Source: an uncultured Bacteroidales bacterium (GTDB lineage: Bacteria; Bacteroidota; Bacteroidia; Bacteroidales; P3). Taken from it: 64,000 nucleotides of DNA. The notes under the pieces are model-generated. The model made no database searches. It had not been told where the DNA came from and worked only from the letters and a program-made list of their open reading frames with translations. This document shows, one piece after another, positions 10,266 through 20,000 of the stretch. How positions within the stretch are numbered: position 1 is the stretch's first letter; each line of letters opens with the position of its first letter. Made by a program: the position numbers and the translations under genes. The DNA is taken from contig ONEY01000003.1 in NCBI GenBank assembly GCA_900316965.1, positions 1 to 64,000 of the forward strand, read 5' to 3'.

Positions 10266-10522
10266 ATAACCATGAAATCTCTTTGTCTAAAACCACTCAA
10301 TATTAGGACATTCTATATAATTCTTTTTCTATAGTAATTAATAGAAAACATCTATTAAATTAAAAAAAATTCAATCTCTCAAAACTCTTGCTGCCTCTAT
10401 CTCTAGACATTGTCACAACCTACAAATCCATCATTCAATATAACAACTTGTACAATAATATTTTCGCACTCTCGTTATTCGGTTGTAATTTTATTCATTA
10501 CTAATCCAAAAAATCAAAAATC

Positions 10523-10939
10523 ATGAAAAAAAAATCATTATTAATCATGTGCTTTGTAGCACTGGCATCTTTCTTTGCAATGTCTTGCGATGAAAAAGAG
10601 AACAACAACGAAGAAAACAACACTAACAGTGAAGCTATCGTTGGAACATGGATGGTCAAACAGGTATTAGTTAACGGGGAGGAAATGACACCCGAAAACA
10701 TGCTTATAATAATGAACGCTGATGGCACCGGTCTTTTGAACGACAATGGTGAAACGGAAAACAATGAATTCACTTGGTCATTAAATGGCGACCAACTCAC
10801 CATTAACCATCGTCACGGATCTCCTGTTTTCACCGTCAAACAAATTAACGAGAATGAATTTACCATCACTGGCAACACCATTCCAGGTTTTGACCAAGAA
10901 ATAGGCGATGTCATTATCGACCTTGAAAGAGTCAGATAA
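10523..10939 (+). CDS. Lipocalin-like lipoprotein
   Basis: A 138-residue lipoprotein: signal peptide with lipobox AMSC (Cys about 22), a Glu/Asn-rich linker (DEKENNNEENNTNSE), then a small beta-barrel-like domain beginning IVGTWMVKQVLVNGEE, as in Bacteroidales lipocalin-like families. The segments NADGTGLLNDNGE and FTWSLNGDQLTI are typical of these barrels. The ligand is unknown. It is followed by a hairpin at 10999-11027. The 257 bp before it are AT-rich, with no gene and no clean promoter match. Confidence 0.7.
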   Translation: MKKKSLLIMCFVALASFFAMSCDEKENNNEENNTNSEAIVGTWMVKQVLVNGEEMTPENMLIIMNADGTGLLNDNGETENNEFTWSLNGDQLTINHRHGSPVFTVKQINENEFTITGNTIPGFDQEIGDVIIDLERVR

Positions 10940-10998
10940 TTAATTAACTTCATCTCAATAACAGTAACGTAACCATCTTACAAACACTATTCAAATAC

Positions 10999-11027
10999 AA
11001 TCCGCATTCAGTCCATGAATGCGGATT
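10999..11027 (+). terminator. Hairpin, probable terminator of the lipocalin-like gene
   Basis: AATCCGCATTC and GAATGCGGATT form a perfect 11-bp stem with a 7-nt loop, 60 bp after the stop codon. Only a short T-containing tail follows, so termination may be weak. The 19-bp island repeat starts 8 bp further on. Confidence 0.6.
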
Positions 11028-11034
11028 TATTGTA

Positions 11035-11053
11035 TAACAACCCCTCATCTTAT
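11035..11053 (+). repeat. Left 19-bp direct repeat of the defence island
   Basis: TAACAACCCCTCATCTTAT occurs here and again at 20896-20914 with no mismatch and in the same orientation. By chance a 19-bp match is not expected in 64 kb. The two copies enclose the TcmP remnant, DUF2971, hsdM, hsdS, fic and hsdR, so they may be attachment-site or target-site copies. Confidence 0.7.
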
Positions 11054-11423
11054 CATAGGAAATTTATCAGACTAATTTCTTTACTAATCTCATTCTCAAT
11101 ATACGATCTTTCAATCTCCCTGTCTTCCTTCGCTGTCCCTTAAGTACAACCTCGACAACATACAATAACCCAATAAAAAAAGGGATGTCAGTCTAATAAC
11201 CAATTGGAAGGGGAAATTTCATTTATATTTTTGTTGTCCTACGACTCGACAAAACTCCCAAAAGTGATATATATACCTCAAATACAAATGGTCTATATTA
11301 TATCGCCTACAAAATAGCCCGAGCACAAACCATTGACTATCATTTTATTCATAAAGAACTATATTTAAAAAGGCATTTACTATAGATTTTTTTGAGTATT
11401 TTTGCATTTTATTACACGCAGAT
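11054..11423. other. Gene-free left end of the defence island
   Basis: About 370 bp of AT-rich DNA with no supported gene. It ends with a TATTTTTG -7 box (11397-11404), 20 bp before the ATG of the TcmP remnant. No integrase remnant was recognised. Confidence 0.5.
11397..11404 (+). promoter_or_regulatory. -7 promoter box at the head of the defence island
   Basis: TATTTTTG fits TAnnTTTG. It sits 20 bp before the ATG at 11424 and is the only good promoter-like box before the DUF2971-hsd operon, so it may drive the whole set. A matching -33 element is not clear. Confidence 0.45.
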
Positions 11424-11624
11424 ATGGCAAACCGAAATCTACACGACCATCCTTTTGTTGAGGAAAAAATACTCATACCGGAAATCTTTGAGGATTATCT
11501 CAAAAAATGGTTGTCTACATTTGTGATGAGCAATGCCTATGATGGCATCTGGTTTTTCGACTTCTTCTCAGGCACTATTCACAACCTCGACGATATTGCA
11601 AGAAGTCCAATTCGAATCCTTTAG
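11424..11624 (+). pseudogene. N-terminal remnant of a three-Cys-motif partner (TcmP) protein
   Basis: A 66-codon open frame. The segment KILIPEIFEDYLKKWLSTF followed by IWFFDFFSGTIHNLDDIARSPIRIL resembles the first part of TcmP proteins, where a similar segment ends in G-SPIRIL. The family normally runs to 250 residues or more, but a stop follows at once. In-frame codons after the stop still read as plausible protein for about 20 residues (RISSKQDNQVYIYKNS), suggesting a nonsense mutation plus later deletion. TcmP genes are often found near restriction or mobile genes. Assignment is from the motif only. Confidence 0.5.
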
Positions 11625-11693
11625 CGTATTTCCAGTAAACAAGACAATCAAGTATATATCTACAAAAATAGTGTAATAAAAAACAGTTAAAAA

Positions 11694-12506
11694 ATGGATG
11701 CTGACATGCTATACAAATACCTAGATGCATACGGCGGATTGAAAATGCTATATTATAGCACTCTGATGTTCACCAATGCCACGCAGTTGAACGACCCGTT
11801 CGACTGCCACCCTGCATATATTCATTTATCAGGGGAAATGACGACACCATACAAGGGCTGGTCGCCTGAAATTGTTTCATGGTTAGAATACAATAAGCGC
11901 TTACAACGGAGAGATAAAACTTATATCTGCAGTCTTTCGAAAGTCCACGACTCAATTTTGATGTGGAGTTACTATTCTAAGCATTCGGGTATCTGCATCG
12001 GCTTGGATATGGAAAAAACGAGGAAGTACCTTAATCGTATGACTGGCCTATTTCTTGGTTGCCCCGAACTAGAAGTACAATACAGGGATGTGGTCAATGA
12101 GCCAGGCTCAATGAAAGACTCCAACGATTTCCTTTGTTATCATTTTGCCACCAAAGCCAAAGAGTGGCAACACGAAAAAGAGGTTCGCTTAATAGCTTAC
12201 GACCCAGATCCGATGTATATGCGATTATTGCCAGGACAATATGAGGAAGAGTCTTTTTTTAAAAAACTAACGCGAATATTCCCAAAGAAAAAGGAAGATG
12301 CTTATATGGATTGGAAAGATGTTCGTGCCTTTCTTGATATCGGCGGAGAGTGTTTTGAAACCGTCTATTTGGGTGTGAATATGAAGGATAAAGACAAGGA
12401 AAATATAATCAAAGTTGCCCGCAAGTGCAATCCCAATATCAAAATATATCAAATGACAATTGACCCCGAGGCCTTTCGGCTGAAGGAAGAACTGATTGAA
12501 CGATAA
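11694..12506 (+). CDS. DUF2971 domain protein
   Basis: A 270-residue cytoplasmic protein. The opening LYKYLDAYGGLKMLYYSTLMFTN and TQLNDPFDCHP, then LSKVHDSILMWSYYSKHSGICIG, are the hallmarks of DUF2971. Members often accompany restriction and abortive-infection genes, but their biochemical role is not established. It ends 2 bp before hsdM, so it is very probably the first gene of the hsd operon. Confidence 0.82.
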   Translation: MDADMLYKYLDAYGGLKMLYYSTLMFTNATQLNDPFDCHPAYIHLSGEMTTPYKGWSPEIVSWLEYNKRLQRRDKTYICSLSKVHDSILMWSYYSKHSGICIGLDMEKTRKYLNRMTGLFLGCPELEVQYRDVVNEPGSMKDSNDFLCYHFATKAKEWQHEKEVRLIAYDPDPMYMRLLPGQYEEESFFKKLTRIFPKKKEDAYMDWKDVRAFLDIGGECFETVYLGVNMKDKDKENIIKVARKCNPNIKIYQMTIDPEAFRLKEELIER

Positions 12507-12508
12507 TT

Positions 12509-14608
12509 ATGGCAAATACGCTTAACAGTCATATCGACCCCATGTGGGATGACAAACCCATCGATGTCTCCCAGGAAGTGAACTTCATTTGGTCCATCGC
12601 CAACAAGCTGCGCGGACCTTACCAAAGTGACAAATACAAGGATGTCATCATCCCGATGACCATTCTCCGCCGTTTCGAGTGCGCCCTTGCTCCTACAAAA
12701 AACAAAGTGGTGGAGCAATATAAGAAGAATCCGAACTATCCGGAGAAAGCTATGCAGCGCCTTTCGGGCTATCAGTTCTACAACACTTCTCGTTTCGACC
12801 TTGCCGAGTTGTGCAACGACTCCGAGCACCTTGCGGCAAACCTTACAGCCTATATTGAAGGTTTCTCTGCCAATGTGCAGGGCATTATCCGCAATCTGGA
12901 ATTTGACCGACAGATTGAGAAGATGGACAAGCACAACCGTCTGTATTCGGTGGTGAAAGCCTTCTCCGAACTCGACCTCGACCCCAAGACCATCGATGGT
13001 ATGAAGATGGGCTATATCTTCGAAGAACTTATACGCAAGTTCTCTGAGAATGCCGATGCAGGCGACCACTATACCGGTCGTGATATTATCAAGGCAATGG
13101 TGAGCGTGCTGCTCTCCGAAGGCTGCGACGATGTGTTGCAACCGGGCAGAGAAATAACCATCCTCGACCAGGCCTGTGGCACGGGTGGCATGCTTTCCAC
13201 CTCCTACAACTTCATCAAGCGCTTCAATCCTGATGCAAATATACGTCTGTTTGGCCACGAGGTCGTCCCCGAGTCCTACGCCATGTGCCTGGCCGAGATG
13301 CTCATCAAGGGTCAGGACATAGACAACATCCGCTTACAGGACACGATGAAGGCCGACGCTTTCCCCGATACCAAAATGCGCTTTGTCATAGAGAATCCGC
13401 CATTCGGTCAGGCATGGGGCGGAAAAGATGCTGGCGAAGGCGTAGAAGATGCCGTATTGGATGAATACAAGAAAGGCTTCTCCGGACGCTGGGGGGCAGG
13501 ACTGCCCGGTTCGGGCGATATGCAGATGCTTTTTCTGCAGTCGGCCATCGACAAGCTCAACCCCAAGAACGGGCGCGCCGCCATCATTGAAGACGGCTCT
13601 CCACTCTTCGTTGGGGGCACCGCTTCGGGCGAAAGCCAGATTCGCCGCTGGCTATTGGAAGAAGACCGAATCGAGGCCATCATCGCTCTGCCCACCGATC
13701 TCTTCTACAACACAGGCATCGCCACCTACATCTGGGTGCTGTCGATGAACAAGCGTGCGGAACGCAAGGGCAAGATACAACTGATCGACGCCACCTCCCT
13801 CTGCCATAAGCTACGCAAGCCCCTTGGCAACAAGAAAAACGAAATAGGCCCTGCCGAGCGCAAAAACATTACCGACCTTTATCTCAACTTCGAGGAGAAC
13901 GACCTCTGCAAGATCTATCCCAACACAGAGTTCATCTATCGCGAGTATGCGGTGATGCAGCCCTTGCAGCGCAGCTATGCCATCAACGAGGAGCGCATCG
14001 AGCAGATGCTCTTGAATGGGTCTTTAAACTCGCTCTACGACGCAGCAAAAATCGCCGAGGTGGATGAAAAAGAAGACCCCACCGACAAAGAGTTGAAGAA
14101 GGTGGAGGAATACAAGGCCAATGAGCCGCGTTACAATAAGATTGTGAATGCCCTGCATAAAGCCGTTTCGGACAAGGTGTATAAGTCGCCCGAAACATTT
14201 GAACCCGTCTTGCAGAAGGCATTGGGCGACCTTGTGCCTGTTAAAGACAAACTCTTTGCTTCCATTGCCGACGGTTTGTCGGTGATGGACAAGACCGCCG
14301 AGATCCAGCGCGACAAGAAGGGCAACATCATTTACGACAAGGAAACGAAAGACACGGAGATAGTGCGCTACGACGAGGACATCGATACCTACATGAAACG
14401 CGAAGTGCTGCCGCACATCCCCGACGCGAAGGCTTTCTTCGAGGAAGACCTCAGCAAGAAGAAGCCCGTCATCAAGACAGGAGCCGAGATTCCCTTCACC
14501 CGCTATTTTTACAAGTATCAGAAGCCAACCGACAGCCAGGTCCTGAAAGCACAGTTCCAAGACCTGGAGAAGTCCATTGCTGAACGTATCACCAAAATCT
14601 TCAACTGA
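12509..14608 (+). CDS. hsdM: Type I restriction-modification methyltransferase subunit
   Basis: A 699-residue N6-adenine DNA methyltransferase subunit that works with HsdS for modification and with HsdS and HsdR for restriction. An HsdM N-terminal helical domain covers about 20-160. The SAM motif I is DQACGTGGML near residue 220, and the catalytic NPPF motif is at about 296 (ENPPFGQAW). IIEDGSPLFVGGTASGESQIRRWL is also family-typical; DQACGTGG instead of DPACGSGG is a minor variant. A long charged C-terminal region (about 480-699) extends beyond the core. hsdS begins 2 bp after the stop. Confidence 0.93.
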   Translation: MANTLNSHIDPMWDDKPIDVSQEVNFIWSIANKLRGPYQSDKYKDVIIPMTILRRFECALAPTKNKVVEQYKKNPNYPEKAMQRLSGYQFYNTSRFDLAELCNDSEHLAANLTAYIEGFSANVQGIIRNLEFDRQIEKMDKHNRLYSVVKAFSELDLDPKTIDGMKMGYIFEELIRKFSENADAGDHYTGRDIIKAMVSVLLSEGCDDVLQPGREITILDQACGTGGMLSTSYNFIKRFNPDANIRLFGHEVVPESYAMCLAEMLIKGQDIDNIRLQDTMKADAFPDTKMRFVIENPPFGQAWGGKDAGEGVEDAVLDEYKKGFSGRWGAGLPGSGDMQMLFLQSAIDKLNPKNGRAAIIEDGSPLFVGGTASGESQIRRWLLEEDRIEAIIALPTDLFYNTGIATYIWVLSMNKRAERKGKIQLIDATSLCHKLRKPLGNKKNEIGPAERKNITDLYLNFEENDLCKIYPNTEFIYREYAVMQPLQRSYAINEERIEQMLLNGSLNSLYDAAKIAEVDEKEDPTDKELKKVEEYKANEPRYNKIVNALHKAVSDKVYKSPETFEPVLQKALGDLVPVKDKLFASIADGLSVMDKTAEIQRDKKGNIIYDKETKDTEIVRYDEDIDTYMKREVLPHIPDAKAFFEEDLSKKKPVIKTGAEIPFTRYFYKYQKPTDSQVLKAQFQDLEKSIAERITKIFN

Positions 14609-14610
14609 TT

Positions 14611-15876
14611 ATGGCACGAGAGATGAAAAATAGCGGGGTAAAGTGGATTGGGGAAATTCCTCGTGGATGGAAGCTTGTTAAAGTCAAATATGTCAGCAAT
14701 ATAGCTTCTGGAACAACCCCTGCTTCTAACATTGAAGATTATTGGGATGGTGAAATCAGATGGATAACACCTGCCGATTTTAAGACAAGCGAAAAGTGGA
14801 TAAAGACGGGTCGTAGAAATATCACCGAAAAAGGTCGACAGGCAAGTCATTTAACAATATTTCCAACAAGTAGTGTAATCTTTTCTAAACGTGCGCCTAT
14901 AGGTCAAGTCGGCATAACCACAGAAAAGTTATGTATTAATCAGGGATGTCTTGGTTGCATAACTAACGAAATTATAAGTCCAACAATCCTTTATTACTTG
15001 TTGAGTGTTTTTACAGAGCAATTCGAATTACTTGGATCAGGCACTACCTTTAAAGAAATATCGGCCACCAAATTTGCAAGTTTCAGTATACCTCTCCCCC
15101 CATTCTCCGAGCAGAAAACCATTGCGGATTTCCTTGATAAGAAGTGTGCGGAGATTGACGGGTTGTTAGCAGATTTAGAGGCAGAGGTAAAGACCCTCGC
15201 AGAATACAAGAAATCCATCATCGCCGAAACAGTCACACGAGGCCTTAACCCCAACGCCCCAATGAAACAATCCGGAATCCCCTGGGCAGAAACCATCCCG
15301 GCACATTGGGACATACAGAAGGGGAAATATACCTTCCGGTTGCTACAACGTCCTGTTAAAGAAGATGACGGAGTTATAACTTGTTTTAGAGACGGAGAAG
15401 TCACCTTACGAAGTAATCGCAGAGAGGACGGGTTTACAATGTCTGCAAAAGAGTACGGATACCAAGGCATTGAACCAGGAGACTTAGTCGTTCACGGAAT
15501 GGACGGATTTGCTGGTTCAATTGGCATTTCCGATTCAAGAGGCAAGGGGACTCCTGTATTAAATGTCCTTGATTCCAAATATAACAAGCGGTATTTAATG
15601 TACTATTTGCGGAATATGGCTTATGGCGATGTTTTTCTTGCCTTATCTACGGGAATCCGTGTGCGTTCTTGTGATTTGGGATGGAAGAAATTGGGAGAAA
15701 TTCGTATTGTTTTACCACCTATAGAAGAACAGGAGAAGATAGCAGATTATATTGATCATAAGTTAGATGAGATACAAAATGCGATAGTAAACAAAACACA
15801 GCAGATAGAAACCCTGAAGGCGTATAAGTCCTCGCTTATCTACGAATATGTAACCGGCAAAAAACAAGTGATATGA
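14611..15876 (+). CDS. hsdS: Type I restriction-modification specificity subunit
   Basis: A 421-residue subunit that decides the DNA target of the complex. It has two target-recognition domains (about 15-165 and 225-370), each followed by a conserved helical region: EQKTIADFLDKKCAEIDGLLADLE, and EEQEKIADYIDHKLDEIQNAI near the C-terminus. Each half begins with a similar W-IP-W segment (GVKWIGEIPRGWK and GIPWAETIPAHWD), showing the internal duplication. The first recognition domain is more AT-rich than its neighbours, as expected for shuffled target domains. The end overlaps fic by 4 bp (ATGA). Confidence 0.93.
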   Translation: MAREMKNSGVKWIGEIPRGWKLVKVKYVSNIASGTTPASNIEDYWDGEIRWITPADFKTSEKWIKTGRRNITEKGRQASHLTIFPTSSVIFSKRAPIGQVGITTEKLCINQGCLGCITNEIISPTILYYLLSVFTEQFELLGSGTTFKEISATKFASFSIPLPPFSEQKTIADFLDKKCAEIDGLLADLEAEVKTLAEYKKSIIAETVTRGLNPNAPMKQSGIPWAETIPAHWDIQKGKYTFRLLQRPVKEDDGVITCFRDGEVTLRSNRREDGFTMSAKEYGYQGIEPGDLVVHGMDGFAGSIGISDSRGKGTPVLNVLDSKYNKRYLMYYLRNMAYGDVFLALSTGIRVRSCDLGWKKLGEIRIVLPPIEEQEKIADYIDHKLDEIQNAIVNKTQQIETLKAYKSSLIYEYVTGKKQVI

Positions 15877-17084
15877 AAGACGATACAGTAAAGCAAACAT
15901 ATCTTGACTTTGACGAGTATATTGTTGCGAGCGAACCGCACAAGCGCGAGAAGGCTGAAGCCTGGAAAGTAGCCATCGGCTTGCAGGCCGTGGATGGTCT
16001 TCAAGTGTCGGAATACCTGAAGCAGACGGCTCGTCGCCATATAGAGGGCGAAATCACCATCGACCAGGCCAAAGAGCTGGTGAAACAATACTATGTCTCG
16101 AAGACTCAGCATGACGATGATGACGATGACAAACAGGAGGCCGACCGTGTGTCGGCAAATATCGCCAAAATCATCAACGAACGAGCCTTCACATTCAGCG
16201 CCAATGAACTCATCGCCATCCATAGAAATATCTTCAACGGCGTGTTCAAACACGCTGGAGAACTGCGCACATACGACTTTACCAAAGACGAATGGGTGCT
16301 TCGAGGCGATACGGTACTATATGGCCGTTGGCAAGATTTGCGGATGGCATTGGAGTACGATATCGACAGAGAAAAACAATTCGACTACAAAGGTCTCTCG
16401 ATGGAAGATGTTATTACCCACTTGTCGAACTTCGTCTCCGGCATTTGGCAGACACACCCTTTCCGCGAGGGCAATACCAGAACCACTGCTGTTTTCACTA
16501 TTAAATACTTGCAATCCATCGGTTTCAAGGCCGACAACCGCTTATTCGAGGAACACTCGTGGTATTTCCGCAACGCTCTGGTCAGAGCCAACTACAAGAA
16601 TGTGGCAAAAGGTATCAGTCAGGACGGTCACTTCCTTGAGCTCTTCTTCCGAAACCTGCTGATGGGAGAAAACAATGAGTTGAAGAACAGGTATCTGTTG
16701 GTAAACCCACCGGAAGAATGGGCACACCCTACCTGTCTGAGCGACAGCGAACGGCCTGCGACCAAAGTGGAGCAAAGTACAGGACAAGTACCCCACAAGT
16801 ACCCCACAAGTACCCCACAAGTAGAGGACAAGCTACATACGGACAATTCGGATATCATAAGATTAGTGAATGTTGTAGGAGAAAAGGAATTGTCGGTATC
16901 AGAGATAATGGCAGGTTTAGGACTGAAAGATAGAAAGAATGTTTTGAATCTATATCTTAATCCTACTATAGCGGAAGGATATCTCCGCCTGCTTTACCCT
17001 CAATCCCCACACCATCCCCGTCAGAAGTATCTGCTGACTGTAAAAGGTTTGGCATTATACAATGAATTGAACAAAAACAAGTGA
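15873..17084 (+). CDS. Fic family protein inside the hsd operon
   Basis: A 403-residue Fic protein, predicted to transfer AMP or a related group to a target protein. The active-site loop is HPFREGNTRT (about 195-204), with catalytic His and the phosphate-binding Gly-Asn-x-Arg of the HPFxxGNxR motif. An N-terminal antitoxin-like region (AIGLQAVDGL, then RRHIEGEITIDQAKELV) resembles the VbhA/class II inhibitory segment, but the inhibitory Ser/Thr-xxx-Glu-Gly is not canonical. The C-terminus (about 320-403) looks like a winged-helix domain. The linker between them is encoded by the 11-bp tandem repeat at 16784-16823. It overlaps hsdS by 4 bp and ends 1 bp before hsdR. Confidence 0.88.
   Translation: MKDDTVKQTYLDFDEYIVASEPHKREKAEAWKVAIGLQAVDGLQVSEYLKQTARRHIEGEITIDQAKELVKQYYVSKTQHDDDDDDKQEADRVSANIAKIINERAFTFSANELIAIHRNIFNGVFKHAGELRTYDFTKDEWVLRGDTVLYGRWQDLRMALEYDIDREKQFDYKGLSMEDVITHLSNFVSGIWQTHPFREGNTRTTAVFTIKYLQSIGFKADNRLFEEHSWYFRNALVRANYKNVAKGISQDGHFLELFFRNLLMGENNELKNRYLLVNPPEEWAHPTCLSDSERPATKVEQSTGQVPHKYPTSTPQVEDKLHTDNSDIIRLVNVVGEKELSVSEIMAGLGLKDRKNVLNLYLNPTIAEGYLRLLYPQSPHHPRQKYLLTVKGLALYNELNKNK
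16773..16823 (+). repeat. 11-bp tandem repeat within fic
   Basis: Three perfect copies of ACAAGTACCCC (16784-16794, 16795-16805, 16806-16816) are followed by a partial copy ACAAGTA to 16823 and preceded by a degenerate one (16773-16783). Because 11 is not a multiple of three, the repeat is read in all three frames and gives the linker VPHKYPTSTPQV. A gain or loss of one unit shifts the frame. One alternative frame stops at 16822-16824, and the other at 16931-16933. Confidence 0.85.
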
Positions 17085-17085
17085 T

Positions 17086-20000
17086 ATGAATACGATACTG
17101 AGCGAGAAAGATTATCAGAAGTACATTCTGCAACGGCTTGTTGAGAATGGCTATGTGATTCGGCAGGCCGACAATTACGACCGCCGCTTCGCTATGGATC
17201 CCGAAATGCTGTTCCAGTTCCTTGAAGCCACACAGCCGCAGAAGATGGCCAAGGTAAAGAACGCCCTGAAAGAGAACTATCGCGAAGGATTCCTGAATTT
17301 CCTCAACCTCGAGATCTGCAAGTCGTCACGCTCGCTCATCGATGTGCTGAAACACGGCATCGAGATTGCCAACGTGAAACTCGACCTGCTCTACACCAAG
17401 CCCGCCACCAGCATCAACGAGAAGCTCATGGCCAAAGCAAACAAGAACATCTTCTCGGTGATGGAAGAAGTGTGGGCAAGCGACAAGGAACGCATCGACC
17501 TCGTCATCTTCCTCAATGGATTGGCCATCATCTCGTTCGAACTCAAATGCAACCAAGCCGGACAAAACTATACACACGCCATCCATCAGTATCGTGAAGA
17601 CCGCGACCCCAAGACACGCCTGTTCCAGAAGAAAGCCGGGTGCTTCGTGAACTTCGCCATGGACTTGGAGGAGGTCTATATGGCCACCGAACTGCGTGGA
17701 TTGGAAACTTCGTTCCTGCCGTTCAACATCGGTCGCGGCGAAGGCATCAACACAGGCAAGGGTAACCCGATATACAAGGACAGATATTCGGTGTCGTATA
17801 TGTGGGAGGACATCCTCACCAAGGATACACTCTACGACCTCATCGGGCGGTTTGTCTTTGTGGAGAAAACCGAGAAGAAAGACAAGGTGACAGGCAAGAA
17901 ACATATTGTCGAGCACCCCATCTTCCCACGCTACCACCAGATGCGCACCATCCGCAAGGTGGTGGACGACCTGATGGTCAACCACACCTCGCAGAACTAT
18001 CTAATCCAACATTCGGCAGGTTCGGGCAAGACCAAGACCATAGCCTGGCTGGCACACCGGCTCGCTTCGCTGCACGACTTGGAGGATAAGCAGATATTCG
18101 ACAACATCGTCATTGTCACCGACCGCGTTGTCGTCGACCGCCAGCTGCAGGATGCCGTTCGTCAAATTGACCACAAATCGGGACTTATCAAAGTGATGGA
18201 CGACAACTGCTCGGCCGACGACCTCCGTCGCGCATTGGAAGGCAATACCAAGATTATTGCCACCACCATACAGAAGTTCCTCTACATCGTCGACACCATC
18301 AAGAAGATTAACAACAAGCATTTTGCCGTCATCATCGACGAGGCACATTCATCGACAGCCGGCAAAGATATGGGAGCGGTAACGCAGGTGCTGGGCAAAG
18401 GCCGCGAGGTGGAAGACGACGAGCTGGAGCAGGACGACATCTTCACGGCGGAAATCCGTGCCAACGGCAAACAGCCAAATGTGTCGATGTTTGCCTTTAC
18501 GGCTACTCCAAAGCCTACGACATTGGCTCTGTTCGGTCGTCCGGGAAAGAGTGGCAAGAACGAGGCTTTCGACCTCTACTCCATGAAGCAAGCCATCGAG
18601 GAAGAGTTTATCCTCGATGTACTGTCGAACTATATGGAGTATAAGACCTACTACGACATCAACAAGACTATCGAAGCGGACCCGATGTATAAGTCGGGCA
18701 AAGCAAAAAAGAAAATAGCCCGATTGGTGGACCTCACCGATGAGAATATCGAAAAGCGTACAGAAATCATTATAGAGCATTTCCGCGAGGTGGTGATGCA
18801 AGAACTTGGTGGGACGGCTAAGGCTATGGTGGTGACAGCGTCACGTCCGGCGGCAGTCAAATACAAACTGGCATTCGAGAAATATATCAGCAAGCACGGA
18901 TACAGCGATATGGCCTGCTTTGTGGCCTTCTCCGGCAAGGTTAAACTGAGCGAGCACCCCGACACGGAATATACCGAGATGGGGATGAACGGCATATCTG
19001 AAAAGGCGCTGCCGGAAGCCTTCGACAAGGACGAGAACCGCATTCTGCTCGTCGCCAACAAGTACCAGACAGGTTTCGACCAGCCACGCCTCTGCGCGAT
19101 GTATGTGCTGAAGAAACTGAAAAAGATAGCAGCCGTGCAGACGCTGTCGCGCCTGAACCGCATTTGTCCGCCATACAAGAAGAAGACCTTCATCCTCGAT
19201 TTCTGCAATACCTACGAAGATATCAAGAAATCGTTTGCTCCCTATTATACGGCAACCATCCTCGACAACAACATCACGCCGAGCGACATCTACAAACTGG
19301 AGACCAAACTTGACGGCTTCGGTGTATTGGACGAATATGATATCGACAACTTCTCCGAACTCATCACGATAGCGAAACCGACCGACCGACAGAAGATGCA
19401 GATGACGGGATATCTGCAAAAGGCGGAACGTAAAGCCAATGCTTTGTCGGAAGAGGATAAAAAGGATTTCGTGGCCAACCTCAAGCGATTTGTGCGGTTC
19501 TATGAATTTGTCATTATGGCAAGCCACTTCGAGGACATCGAGCTGCACAAGAAATACAAGTTCTGCTCCAATCTGCAATCCTGGTTCAAGAAAGACCAAT
19601 CGGGCGAAGGCTTCTCGCTGAAAGACCAGATTGTGGCCAACAACTTCCTCAATAAGTTACAGGGCGAATATAAAAAGCCTGACCTTGTGGCCGACCCTTA
19701 CGTCAAATTGCCCGAAGCGGAGACTCAGCTGTCGGAAGATGAAGAGAAGAAGCTGTCGGAGATTATTGAAGAAATCAACAACCGTACTGGCAACAACTTC
19801 GACAAAGATGTGGCGGCACAGTCAATGCTGCAAATCAAGGAGATTCTGCTCAAGTCACAGAAACTGCAACAGAGTGCTCTGGTCAACTCCGAGGATGAGT
19901 TCAAGTTCTCTTACTTTGACGACATCGACGACGCCTTGGTGCAAGGGTTGGAACAGAATCAGGACTTCTTCTCGATGCTCCTTTCCAACCCCGAAATCAA

